Of a stretch of DNA of 64,000 bases, positions 11,031-22,458 are shown in pieces. The stretch is from Cherax quadricarinatus (Eukaryota > Arthropoda > Malacostraca > Decapoda > Parastacidae). The notes under the pieces are model-generated. The model was not told the origin of the DNA, did no database searches, and worked only from the letters and a program-made list of their open reading frames with translations. Each line of letters opens with the position of its first letter. The first letter of the stretch is position 1. The stretch is taken from positions 11,183,420-11,247,419 of the forward strand of contig NC_091346.1 in NCBI RefSeq assembly GCF_038502225.1, written 5' to 3'. The translations under genes and the position numbers were made by a program.

Positions 11031-12010
11031 AATTAAATAGAAGTGGTGGATGTATGGATGAATATTAGTGGTAGTTTGTTGGGCAGTCTTCTTGTTTTGT
11101 TAGGTGGGTGCATCGTCCCCGCTACGCCCCCTATCCTCCCCTTCCTGCATCCGGTAGGATGTGAAGAGTGTCCCTCCGACCGGTTGTTAATTACTTGACT
11201 TTCGGCTCCCATCAAATCTGTAAGTATTCATTCCATTCCTGTTTAATTTATTATGTGTTTGGGTTAATTTGCTTTAAACAAGAGCTTCTCTCTTGTTTAG
11301 GTTTCTCTAATTCTCTCTGTCCTGATTTGTACTTACGTAATGTAACGTCATTATTTAATCCTCAGCATTCCTTTCAAAGGCTGTAAGCCTATCATGTGAG
11401 TGATTTTTCGATTGGTGTGCAATTTTGTGCTTATTTCAGCCTTGATTGTTGGCTCGGGTCATTAGTCACAGGTAAGAAGGGCAGCACTGATCTTAAACAG
11501 ATCTTACATTCAATTTGGCATCTGTACCTACACTGGTCCCCTTCCATTAGTAGTCGACTCACAATCAGCTACACACCATTCTAGCAGCTTTTTCCCAGTT
11601 ATAACCCTACCAGCGTTTCACAGTGGTTCTCTACTGGCGACTCAACTGCTTCACATGTGTTGTGGTGGTCAGAGGATCCCAGTATCTCTGGGATACTGGG
11701 ATCCTCCCCCATCGTCATCAACAACGGCTCTGCGTTCCAAACTAGGATTCAGAGCGACGTGTCCAGAACATCAGCCCGGCACCATTCTTCACTGCGTATT
11801 GTGTACATATTAGCTTAGAATCACTAATTATTTATATATTTCATTTTTCATTTCTTTGCATCAAGTGGGATTAATTTCACGTGTAAGTATTTTACATTCT
11901 TTACTAGTTTTACGTATTAATTGTTTATCTTATGTTATCATTGATTTTTCCATCTTTTCATCTCCATAAATAAAAACCAGCGTTATCAAATACCCTTTGA
12001 GGGCCTGATA
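11031..12010. other. About 1 kb insert of unknown origin within the CR1-like remnant
   Basis: The RT remnant stops near 11030 and its C-terminus resumes near 12010. The interval has no recognisable coding sequence. It contains a GC-richer start (11100-11200), a perfect hairpin (11672-11706) and AT-rich sequence toward the right. The composition would suit a solo LTR or a non-autonomous element, but I see no terminal repeats or target duplication to prove this. Confidence 0.4.
11672..11706. repeat. Perfect 15-bp inverted repeat (hairpin)
   Basis: GAGGATCCCAGTATC at 11672-11686 is followed by the loop TCTGG and the exact complement GATACTGGGATCCTC at 11692-11706. It lies in otherwise unremarkable sequence of the 1 kb insert. 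Its role is unknown. Confidence 0.9.
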
Positions 12011-12368
12011 GAGCTGCAGAACCTTCACATACAGAACTAGGGGAAGGGAGGAAAACTTTGCAGTACCTAGAGTCAGTGGTCAGGCTTCAAAGACATTTTT
12101 CTGTACTGCAGTAAAAGCGTAATAGAGAGTCTACACATGTCAAAGCCTGTCATAGCATGAGCCAGTTCAAGAAGAGAGCCAAAATGTACCTCATTAATAA
12201 GGCTACAGAAAGGAAGGAGAGTGATTTCTTGTACGAAAATAATTTTATCTCCTCCCTAATAAATCTTCAATTGCAACTGCTTTGACATACTTACCTGTTT
12301 TAAACTTTTAAAAAAATAATAATAATTATCACAAGTACATAAGGTTTCAAACTGTCGTGTCAACTTCA

Positions 12369-12602
12369 CATTGTTTCAGACCATGGAAGAAAACTCTTCT
12401 CCAGGCTGATGGACTGACCACCTCAAAACTACGTCATTAAGAGTGATGGACTAATTACATCGTCTCCACATCTCCACTGCTTCTGTAAATTCCTCTGTAC
12501 TCGACTGAAGAAGCCTGCTGTGTATGCGAAACTTTTCGGAATAAAGATACCTAACTGTTGCACATGTGTCTTAATTACCAACCTGTAGGTATTGTATACC
12601 AT
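12369..12602 (+). mobile_element. Penelope-type tail unit (hammerhead-like repeat), diverged copy
   Basis: This segment matches the unit at 51101-51300: TTCAGAC start, CTTCTCCAGGCTGATGGACT, CACCTCAAAACT, ACATCGTCT, CTCGACTGAAGAAGCC, CGAAAC, AATAAAGATACCTAACTGTT and ATGTGTCTTA. The stem II arm here reads GCCTGC/GTATGC and is mispaired, so this copy is older than those at 51-56 kb. Its right end continues through ACCAACCTGTAGG and TATTGTATACC, the same terminus seen at 52.06-52.10 kb, and then abuts the TIR element at about 12603. Confidence 0.75.
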
Positions 12603-12943
12603 TTAAAATTAAGTCCTTTCTATAATTTCCTCTTATACGTTTAAAGACATATTTTTTCATTAATTTTAATGTAAAAATGTTTAATTTTGCTCCAAAAGAA
12701 TCTTAGAAAACTTATCTAACCTTATTATAACAAGAACAATTTATTTTAGCCTAACCCAACTAAACATAATTTAGATTTGTTTACAATAATTTAATACTAA
12801 ACAAACACAGTGAAATATATTTTTTTCGTTAGGTTCAGAATGATTTTGGCGAAATTATTGCATACACAAATTTTCACTTGTCCTATATGGCAAGATGAGT
12901 GTTGCTATTTAAGCCAAGATACCAAGTTCTGCCTACTCGGCAC

Positions 12944-12948
<5 letters not shown>
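12603..12948 (+). mobile_element. TIR element (MITE-like), copy 1, left-truncated
   Basis: Same sequence as copy 2 (12981-13376), starting inside at AAAATTAAGTCCTTTCT and ending with the right terminal repeat TCGGCACGACAT. It lacks the left terminal inverted repeat and instead joins the Penelope-tail unit. No coding capacity. TA repeats follow directly. Confidence 0.8.

Positions 12949-12984
<36 letters not shown>
12948..12984. repeat. (TA)n microsatellite between two TIR elements
   Basis: About 18 TA dinucleotides join the right end of TIR copy 1 to the left end of TIR copy 2. Confidence 0.95.
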
Positions 12985-12987
<3 letters not shown>

Positions 12988-13372
12988 GTGCCGAATATGT
13001 AAAACTGGTCAATTAGCAAGAACTCATTTAAAATTAAGTCCTTTCTAAAATTTTCTTTTATACGTTTAAAGATATATTTTTTTCATTAATGTTAAAGTAA
13101 AAAATTTTAATTTTGAACCAAAAGAATCTTAGAAAACTTACCTAACCTTATTATAACAAGAACAATTTATTTTAGCCTAACCCAACTAAATATATTTTAG
13201 ATTTGTTTACAATAATTTAATACTAAACAAACACAGTGAAATATATTTTTTTCGTTAGGTTCAGAATGATTTTGGCGAAATTATTGCATACACAAATTTT
13301 CGCTTGTCCTATATGGCAAGAAGAGCGTTGCTATTTAAGCTAAGATCGCAAGTTCTGCCTATTCGGCACGAC

Positions 13373-13376
<4 letters not shown>
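12981..13376 (+). mobile_element. TIR element (MITE-like), copy 2, complete
   Basis: About 390 bp bounded by terminal inverted repeats ATGTCGTGCCGAAT (from 12983) and ATTCGGCACGACAT (to 13374). It is AT-rich, has no ORF, and has TA repeats on both sides. The structure fits a non-autonomous DNA transposon with TA target preference, or an element that carries TA tracts at its ends. A reverse-oriented copy lies at 24260-24661. Confidence 0.85.
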
Positions 13377-15742
<2,366 letters not shown>

Positions 15743-15743
15743 T

Positions 15744-16121
15744 ATGCAAAACAACCACTGTGAAAGAACAGAGAAATTCAAAGCGCTTTCGTGACTACTC
15801 ACATTATCAAAGAACGATAATAGTAATGCATCCAAAGGAAGGCATATAAAGGGTCTAGCCCACACCTCGCTATCACATCCCACAACAAAGCAACACCTGA
15901 TGCGCGACTCATAAGAAAGGGAACACTGCAGCAGGCCCGCTCTCCCAACTAGACAGGTCCTTCACACAACCCACCAACAAACTATTCTTCCCAAGAATTA
16001 AGAATTTTAAAATTTATTATTTGCCCAATGTATCATTAAATTCTTCCCAAATTCTATTAATTACAAATGGATCTAATTTATATAAACCAAAGGAAATATT
16101 CACATTATTTTCAAAACTGGT
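15744..16121 (-). pseudogene. Penelope-like element 3' end (left arm)
   Basis: Minus-strand sequence matches the plus copy at about 21720-22320: end of the GIY-YIG domain (around LGLNKLDPF), the stop, TTCTTGGG, GTTTGTTGGTGGGTT, GTGTGAAGG, GGGCCTGCTGCAGTG, GTGAGTAGTCACGAAA and TTTTGCAT. It lacks the 218-bp repeat present in the plus copy at 21880-22097, so it preserves the empty site. It breaks at about 16121 (CAAAACTGGT) where the CR1 5' end starts. Confidence 0.8.
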
Positions 16122-16205
16122 GACCTGTACTTAACTCAATGGTGACCTGTACTTAACTCAGTGGTGATCTGTACTTAACTCAGTGGTGACCTGTACTTAA
16201 CTCTG
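16118..16205 (+). repeat. Four 22-bp tandem monomers in the CR1 5' UTR
   Basis: Four near-identical units beginning TGGTGACCTGTACTTAACTC run head to tail, ending 40 bp before the ORF1 start. Position directly at the 5' boundary of the CR1 suggests a monomeric internal promoter or leader as in other non-LTR elements, but that role is inference. The first unit overlaps the Penelope junction sequence CTGGT. Confidence 0.8.
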
Positions 16206-16245
16206 CGAGGAAGTGTCTTGTGTGCTCCCCGTGGACTGAACCAAG

Positions 16246-17082
16246 ATGCCTTCCACCGAGCAACTTTACCAGCAGCTTAAGGAAGAATTGAGGATGGCGA
16301 AGATGGAGATATGGCGATTGACTGAGGAAAAAAAGAGGATTCGTAGTAGTCCTCCTGTTTTGAGTCCTCAGGTCAAGAAGGGAAACTGGTCAGTGGCTGG
16401 ACAGCATGAGACGAATTTGACGATCAAGAAGACGAATGGAAAGGTAGAAACAATGAAGAAGAAAGAGACTCCTGTGGAAACTATTGTGGAAACATCTAAT
16501 GCATTCTCCATGCTACCCAACGAATGTGAGTCGACTACTGGGATCGTCACGACTTACGACACCAAGGAAGGTAACAATATTGTTGTTGTTGGGGATAGCC
16601 AGGTTAGATACATGGATAGGGCGTTCTGCTTGAAGGATAGGAGTAGGAGACAGAGGGTTTGCTTTCCTGGGGCTGGGATGGAGGATATTGTTAGCCATCT
16701 GGATGACATCATGAGAGGTAATGGGAGCAATCCCACTATCTGTCTCAGTGCTAGAGGCAACGATGTTGGCAGACGTAGAAGTGAGGACCTGATTAGCAGG
16801 TATAAGCCAGCAAAAGAGATAATTAGGAGGAAGGGTGGGAAACCTGTCATATGTGGTATTTTGCCAAGGAGAGGAGTTGGAAACGAATGGTTGTCCAGGG
16901 CAATTGGTGTCAATTGCTGGCTGGACAAAAACTGTAAGGAAAATGCGGTAACATTCATTGACAACTGGGACCTCTTCTATGGCATAAATGACATGTATGC
17001 CAGGGATGGGATTCACTTATCTAGGTCTGGGGTGGGAGCACTGGCAACTGCAGTGGAGGGAGCTGTTAGGACTTTAAACTAG
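16246..17082 (+). CDS. CR1 ORF1 protein with SGNH/GDSL esterase domain
   Basis: A 278-residue intact frame starting at ATG 16246, soon after the tandem monomers. Residues 1-30 are charged and heptad-like (LYQQLKEELRMAKMEIWRL), a probable short coiled coil. From about residue 110 the sequence has the esterase blocks: VVVGDSQVR (GDS with nucleophile Ser, about 118), LSARGNDVGR (block III GND, about 170) and YARDGIHLSRSG (catalytic Asp-x-x-His, about 253). Such esterase domains are known in ORF1 of CR1 elements; the exact role in retrotransposition is not settled. ORF2 follows after a 14-bp gap. No stop or frameshift is visible, in contrast to ORF2. Confidence 0.88.
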   Translation: MPSTEQLYQQLKEELRMAKMEIWRLTEEKKRIRSSPPVLSPQVKKGNWSVAGQHETNLTIKKTNGKVETMKKKETPVETIVETSNAFSMLPNECESTTGIVTTYDTKEGNNIVVVGDSQVRYMDRAFCLKDRSRRQRVCFPGAGMEDIVSHLDDIMRGNGSNPTICLSARGNDVGRRRSEDLISRYKPAKEIIRRKGGKPVICGILPRRGVGNEWLSRAIGVNCWLDKNCKENAVTFIDNWDLFYGINDMYARDGIHLSRSGVGALATAVEGAVRTLN

Positions 17083-17096
17083 GAATAGTTAGTGGT

Positions 17097-20030
17097 ATGG
17101 GTTTTCGCGGGAAAACAGTGAAGTCCCAGTGTAGTAATATGAGTACTAGGAGAACTAGTAATAGGCAAAATGAGGTGGATATTGGAAAGCCAGTGACACT
17201 AGGCGACAAGGACAGTAATAGGTTTAGTGGAAAAACAGAAATGAGCAGGAAGAGAAAAGAAAAAGGAGGGTCTTTAAATATATATTATGCTAATACCCGT
17301 AGTGCTAGGAATAAGATGGACGAGTTGAGATTAGTTGCTAGTGCAGGTAACATTGATGTATTTGCCATAACTGAGACGTGGTTTAATTCAAAAAGTCGGG
17401 AAATGCCTGCAGAATGTCACATTCAGTGATTTAAATTGTTCCAAGTAGACAGAAGTATCGGGAAGGGGGGTGGGGTGGCACTGTTTGTCCGAGATCGCTT
17501 GAACTCTTGCATAAAAACGGATATTAAGTCTCAAGTAACACATACAGAGTCTGTTTGGATAGAATTTTCAGAGGGGCGTGAAAAATTGATTTTATGTGTG
17601 ATATACCGTCCCCCAAACTTAAATATGGAGGAAATTGTTAAGGCCACTAGGCACGATAACGTAGTAATTCTAGGAGACTTTAGCTTTAGTCGTATTGACT
17701 GGAATTTATTGACTGGGAAATTAGAATCAAACGACTTCTTAGAAGTAGTTCAGGACTGTTTTTTGAAGCAGTTTGTGACAGAGCCTACAAGAGGAAATAA
17801 CCTGCTCGACTTGGTTTGGGCAAACAAGGAAACCCTTGTAAATAATTTAGAAATTACAGAGGAACTCGGCACAAGCGATCACAAATCAATTACCTTTAGC
17901 ATTGAATGGAAGTATGATAGTAGGGATAATTAAGTAATGGTTCCAGATTTTCGTTTAGCAGATTGCAATGGGCTTAGAGAACACTTATCATCCGTGGACT
18001 GGGGTAACGAAGAGAGCTATCAGTATGACAGATTTCTTAACACAATACGTGCTGCCCAAAGGATATTTATCCCATATAAGGAAATTAGATCGAATAGAAA
18101 TCACCCCAGATGGATTAATAATAGGCTCAAATATCTTTTAGGACAGAAGAAAGGAATTTATAGGCGTATCAAAAGAGGTGAGGGTCATCTTATGAATCAG
18201 TATATTGACATTAAGAGGGACGGTAAAAAGAGGATAAGAAAAGCTAAACGGGACTATGAAATTAAAGTTGCTAGGGATTCGAAAACTAACCCAAAAAGTT
18301 TTTTCCAGGTTTATAGAACAAAAGTTAGAGATAAGATAGGTCCCCTTAAAAATAACTCTGGGCATCTCACTGACAAGGAGAATGAAATGTGTTCTATTCT
18401 TAATAATTATTGTCTCTCGGTTTTCACTCAGGAAGACACTGACAATATCCCAGTAATTAATTTTCATAGTGGACTTGAAGATGATAAATTATACAATATG
18501 ACAGTCACTAGCGAAATGATTATCAGACAGACCGGTTAAAGCAAAATAAATCCCCGGGCCTTGATGAACTTTTTTCAAGGGTTCTTAAAGAGTGTAAAAT
18601 GGAACTCTGTGAACCCTTTAACTAATATTTTTAATTTATCTCTTCAAACAGGTGTAGTGTCTGATATGTGGAAGATGGCTAATGTAATTCCTATTTTCAA
18701 AGCAGGGAACAAGTCGTTACCGTCAAATTACCGCCAAATAAGCCTGACCTCAATTGTAGGCAAATTACTAGAGCCAATTATAGCTGATAATATAAGAAGC
18801 CATCTCGATATGCATAATTTGATTAATGATACTCAACATGGTTTCACCAGGGGCCGTTCCAGCCTAACTAATTTATTAACCTTCTTCAGCAAAGCTTTTG
18901 AGGCCGTTGACCAGGATAAAGAATTCGATATTGTTTATTTAGATTTTAGTAAGGCTTTTGATAGAGTACCACATCAGAGACTGTTGAAGAAAGTGGCTGC
19001 CCATGGCATTGGGGGAAAAATGCTGTCATGGATCGAGTCATGGCTCTCTAATAGGAAGCAGAGAGTGTGCATAAATGGGGTTAATTAAATCTGAGTGGGG
19101 ATCTGTAACAAGTGGCGTTCCACAGATATCAGTCTTGGGTCCCCTGTTGTTTATAATATATATCAATGACCTTGATGAGGGAATTACTAGTGATATGAGC
19201 AAATTTGTCGATGACACAAAGATAGGTAGGATAATTGATTCAAACTTAGGTGTCACGAAACTTCAGGAGGATTTAGACAAACTCAGTTCGTGGTCAGAAA
19301 AGTGGCAGATGCAGTTCAGTGAAGCTCGGGAGTGTCCACAATCCTAGTACTTATCAGTTAAATAAAGCAGAACTTAGCCATACAGATTGTGAAAAGGATT
19401 TGGGGGTTATGGTAAGCAGCAACCTTAAGCCAAGACAGCAATGCCTAAGCGTACGTAACAAAGCAAACAGATTACTGGGATTTATATCCAGAAGTGTAAG
19501 CAACAGAAGTCCAGCGGTTATTTTACAGCTTTATACATCATTAGTAAGGCCTCACCTAGATTATGCAGCTCAGTTCTGGTCTCCATATTACGGAATAGAT
19601 ATAAATTCTCTAGAAAATATCCAGCGTAGAATGACCAAATTAATACATAGCATTAGAAATCTTCCATACGAAGAACGATTGAAGACTCTTAAACTACATT
19701 CACTTGTAAGACGAAGAATGAGGGGAGACATGATCAAAGTATATAAGTGGAAGATGGGTATTAACAAAGGGGATATAAATAAGGTTTTGAGGATATCACT
19801 TCAAGAAAGAACCCGCAATAATGGATTCAATTTAGATAAATTTAGATTTAGAAAGGATATAGGAAAGAATTGATTTGGAAATAGGGTAGTTGATGAGTGG
19901 AACAGTCTGCCTAGTAGGGTTATTGAAGCTAAAACTTGGGTAGTTTCAAATTTCGGTTAGATAAATACATGAGTGAGAGGGGTTGTATTTGAGTGAGACT
20001 TGCATAAAGAGTAAATAGAATCATCAAAAC
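17097..20030 (+). pseudogene. CR1 ORF2 (APE endonuclease and reverse transcriptase), broken
   Basis: Pieces in order: endonuclease LNIYYANTRSARNKMDEL, ITETWF, stop near 17429, GGGVALFVRDRL, ILGDFSFSRIDWN (GDFN changed to GDFS), TSDHKSITF, stop near 17933; linker to 18539; RT WKMANVIPIFKAGNKSLPSN, YRQISLTSIVGKLLE, QHGFTRGRSSLTNL, LDFSKAFDRVPHQRLLKK, stop near 19086, SGVPQISVLGPLLFIIYIND (Q-I where Q-G is usual), KFVDDTKIG (FVDD for FADD), frameshift near 19330, and C-terminal DLGVMVSSNLKP, YTSLVRPHLDYAAQFWSP and FRFRKDIGKN. At least five breaks plus substitutions in the PQG and FADD motifs make it inactive. Confidence 0.9.
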
Positions 20031-20105
20031 TTATTTCTTGGGTAGTATTGTAAATTGGGTTGGGGAAATATTTTCTTTGTGGGAAGGATTGTTAAGGGCC
20101 TGCAC

Positions 20106-20990
20106 TTTGGGGAGAATTCTTTATCAAAAGTTTTTTTACTGTATCAAGATTTTTAAATACAACTTTGATATTAAAAGTCTTAAGAAGAGAAGGCATATCA
20201 ACCAAGTTTTCATGGTAAGGGAGAGCCAACATATTTTTAGTCGAATAAGGTTGGTTGTCCCTTTTTGGATTGTAAAAAGTATTTCTAGCAATTTTAAAAG
20301 ATTTATCACTTACATTTCTTGGGTATTTTAAATCATTACCTATTTCATAAATTTAGGATATTTCCTCATCTATGAACTCTGGACTACAAATTCGTAAAGC
20401 TCTCAAAACCATTGATGAGAAAACAGACAGTTTAACTCTTTCTTGTTGTGAAGAATAATAGTGGACATAGGAACAGTTATTTGTAGGTTTTCTGTAAATT
20501 TTAAATTTGAATTCATTACTCTTAATAATTAAAACATCTAGAAAAGTCAATGAGTTTTCTTCAAACTCAACAGTAAAGTTTATAGAATGAGCTAAGCTAT
20601 TTAATTTGCCAAGGAAATGATGTATATCTACATTCTTGGGCATAAGACACAAAATATCAACATATCTGAACCCTGTAGCTTTATTAGGGAGGATTGTGTT
20701 AAGCAAACTTTGTTTCAAATAATTCCATGTATAGGTTACTAAGAACAGGTGAAAGAGGATTTCCCATTGCCATACCAAACTTCTGAGTGTAAAACTTATC
20801 ATTAAATACAAATTTTGCATCAACAATGCAAAGTTTAATAAGTTTAATGATAGTAGGAACTGGCAATGGTAAATCATAATTAACGAGTTCTTCAGATAAG
20901 AAATTTAATAAATCGTCAACAGGAACTTTCGTAAACAAGGAAGTAACATCAAAACTAACCATGTTAAAATCATTTAAGTCAGTCACCATT
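20106..20990 (-). pseudogene. Penelope-like reverse transcriptase (left arm)
   Basis: The minus strand reads VSFDVTSLFTKVPVDD, TQKFGMAMGNPLSPVLSNLY then MELFE, a frameshift, FRYVDILCLMPKNVDIHHFL, NSLTFLDVLI, FKIYRKPTNNCSYVHYYSS and LRALRICSPEFIDEEIS. The order and the GNPLSPVLSNLYME signature are those of Penelope-like RTs. The catalytic box reads YVDI where YVDDI is expected, an in-frame loss of one Asp codon. Segment 20106-20625 is repeated in inverted orientation at 20985-21483. Confidence 0.85.
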
Positions 20991-21830
20991 TCCTTGGTAA
21001 ATTAAATAGCTTAGCTCATTCTATAAACTTTACTTTTCTAGATGTTTTAATTATTAAGGGTAGTAATGAATTCAAATTTAAAATTTACAGAAAACCTACA
21101 AATAACTGTTCCTATGTCCACTATTATTCCTCGCATCAAGATAGAGTCAAACTGTCTGTTTTCTCATCAATGTTTCTGAGAGCTTTACGAATTTGTAGTC
21201 CTGAGTTCATAGATGAGAAAATATCCTAAATTTATGAAATAGGTAATGATTTGAAATACCCAAAAAACATAATTGATGAATCTTTAAAAATTGCTAGAAA
21301 TACTTTTTACAATCCAAAAAGGGACAACCAGCCTTATTCAACTAAAAATATGTTGGTTCTCCCTTACCATGAAAACTTGATTGATATGCCTTCTCTTCTT
21401 AAGACTTTTAATATTAAAGTTGCATTTAAAAATCTTGATACAGTAAAAAAAACTTTTGATAAAGAATTCCCCCCAAAATGCTGATGGATGTGTCTATAAG
21501 ATTCCTTGTAAAATTTGCGATGAAGTTTATTACGGTCAAACTGGTAAAAATCTCGAACTAAGATTAAAACAACATAAACATAGCATTAGAACTGGACAAG
21601 ATTCGAATGCTCTATTTATTCACGTGAGAGATTTTAATCATCCAATTGATTTTCAAAAAGTTGAAAAAGTTGTATCATGCAAGTCCATGGTCGACAGGAA
21701 TATAATTGAATCTTGTTTCATAAAAACCAGTTTTGACAATAACATAAATATTTCCTTGGGTTTAAATAAATTAGATCCATTTATAATTAATAGAATTTGG
21801 GAAGAGTTTAATAATACATTGGACAAATAA
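20985..21830 (+). pseudogene. Penelope-like RT end and GIY-YIG endonuclease (right arm)
   Basis: 20985-21483 repeats the RT C-terminal part (FKIYRKPTNNCSYVHYYSS, LRALRICSPEFIDEKIS, then DLKYPKNIIDESLKIARNTF). From 21456 a second frame gives the GIY-YIG nuclease: GCVYKIPCKICDEVYYGQTG, LELRLKQHK (Arg helix) and DRNIIESCFI (Glu). The CxxC between the GIY and YIG strands is the zinc-binding feature specific to Penelope-like endonucleases. The frame ends at TAA 21828-21830. The nuclease motifs look intact, but RT and nuclease lie in different frames with a shift near 21470. Confidence 0.85.
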
Positions 21831-21879
21831 TAAATTTTAAAAATCTTAATTCTTGGGTGGAATAGTTTGTTGGTGGGTT

Positions 21880-22097
21880 ACCTGGAGGTTACCTGGAGGT
21901 TATTCCGGGGATCAACGCCCCCGCGGCCCGGTCCATGACCAGGCCTCCCGATGGATCAGGGCCTGATCAACTAGGCTGTTACTGCTGGCCGCACGCAGTC
22001 CGACGTACGAGCCACAGCCCGGCTGATCCGGCACTGACTTTAGGTATCTGTCCAGCTCTCTCTTGAAGGCAGCCAGGGGTTTATTGGCAATTCCCCT
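21880..22097 (+). mobile_element. Decapod-type dispersed repeat (ACCTGGAGG family) in a Penelope 3' UTR
   Basis: A 218-bp GC-rich insertion beginning with two copies of ACCTGGAGGTT and containing CCCGCGGCCCGGTCCATGAC, GATCAGGGCCTGATCAACTA and GGCTGTTACTGCTGGCCGC. The sister copy at 15955-15975 lacks it and shows the uninterrupted GGGTT-GTGTG site, so both boundaries are exact. No target duplication is visible. A minus-strand partial copy lies at 41336-41484. I recognise it as a very common decapod repeat; its class is unknown to me. Confidence 0.85.
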
Positions 22098-22320
22098 GTG
22101 TGAAGGACTTGTCTAGTTGGGCCAGCGGGCCTGCTGCAGTGTTCCCTTTCTTATGAGTCGCGCGTCAGGTGTTGCTTTGTTTTAGGATGTGATAGTGAGG
22201 TGTGGGCTAGACCCTTTATATGCCTTCCTTTGATGCATCACTTTTAATGTTCCTTGATAATGTGAGTAGTCACGAAACGCTTGGAATTTCTCTGTTCTTT
22301 CACAGTGGGTGTTTTGCATA
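22098..22320 (+). other. Penelope-like 3' UTR with hammerhead-like core (right arm)
   Basis: After the inserted repeat the 3' UTR continues with GGGCCTGCTGCAGTG, TTATGAGTCGCGCGTCAGGT, CTTGATAAT, GTGAGTAGTCAC and GAAACGCTT, ending at TTTTGCAT. GTGA-GTAG-TCAC forms a stem immediately before GAAAC, the layout of hammerhead stem II. The preceding TTGATAA deviates from CTGANGA. Catalytic activity is doubtful in this copy. Confidence 0.5.
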
Positions 22321-22354
22321 TTCCGAAATCACCCATTTACTGTGATCTTATTGC

Positions 22355-22403
<49 letters not shown>

Positions 22404-22458
22404 CATATATATATATATATCTGTATATATGTATATATATGTATATATATATATATAT
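22355..22458. repeat. (TA)n-rich microsatellite
   Basis: TA repeats interrupted by GTATATACA motifs. It joins the Penelope 3' end to the 5'-truncated endonuclease ORF at 22459. Confidence 0.9.

Larger units (their letters stand above)
9756..12290 (+). mobile_element. CR1-like non-LTR element remnant, split by about 1 kb of foreign sequence
   Basis: The plus strand reads LNDKLEILWLELLPKTKPFLAGTT (quoted in part) of the endonuclease, then RT motifs KRSHSTDTSLINF, MVTLDLQKTFNTVNHNIL, PLPITCG, GSILGPMLFLCYVN, LLLYDDDNALLVSG and KLSLHLGKTE across several frames up to about 11030. A C-terminal segment resumes near 12010 with VPRVSGQASKTFFCTA and MSQFKKRAKMYLINKATE. The catalytic tetrad reads YDDD where YADD is usual. 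Multiple stops and frameshifts show long decay. The family differs from the copies at 1-8867 and 52788-55133. Confidence 0.8.
16122..20105 (+). mobile_element. CR1-clade retrotransposon, nearly full length
   Basis: It contains a short 5' UTR with 22-bp monomers, an intact ORF1 with esterase domain (16246-17082), a broken ORF2 with APE endonuclease and RT (17097-20030), and a 3' region ending near GGGCCTGCA at about 20100. It sits between two minus-oriented pieces of one Penelope-like element and so inserted after it. Confidence 0.85.
15744..22320. mobile_element. Foldback (inverted) Penelope-like element interrupted by a CR1
   Basis: Left arm, minus orientation: 15744-16121 (3' UTR and end of the GIY-YIG domain) and 20106-20990 (reverse transcriptase). 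Right arm, plus orientation: about 20985-22320 (end of RT, GIY-YIG endonuclease, 3' UTR). The arms pair over 20100-20625 with 20985-21483, and over 15744-16121 with about 21720-22320. The left arm is split by a CR1 (16122-20105), and about 255 bp of GIY-YIG sequence is lost at that site. Both outer ends share the motif ATGCAAAAC or its complement. The layout is one Penelope-like element with a head-to-head inverted partial copy. Confidence 0.75.

Noticed and set aside
11672..11706. Transcription terminator
   Set aside because: The hairpin has no T-run and no upstream gene; a bacterial-type terminator is not expected here.
15744..22320. LTR retrotransposon or DIRS structure
   Set aside because: The repeats are inverted and carry Penelope RT and GIY-YIG sequence; there is no integrase, protease or tyrosine recombinase.
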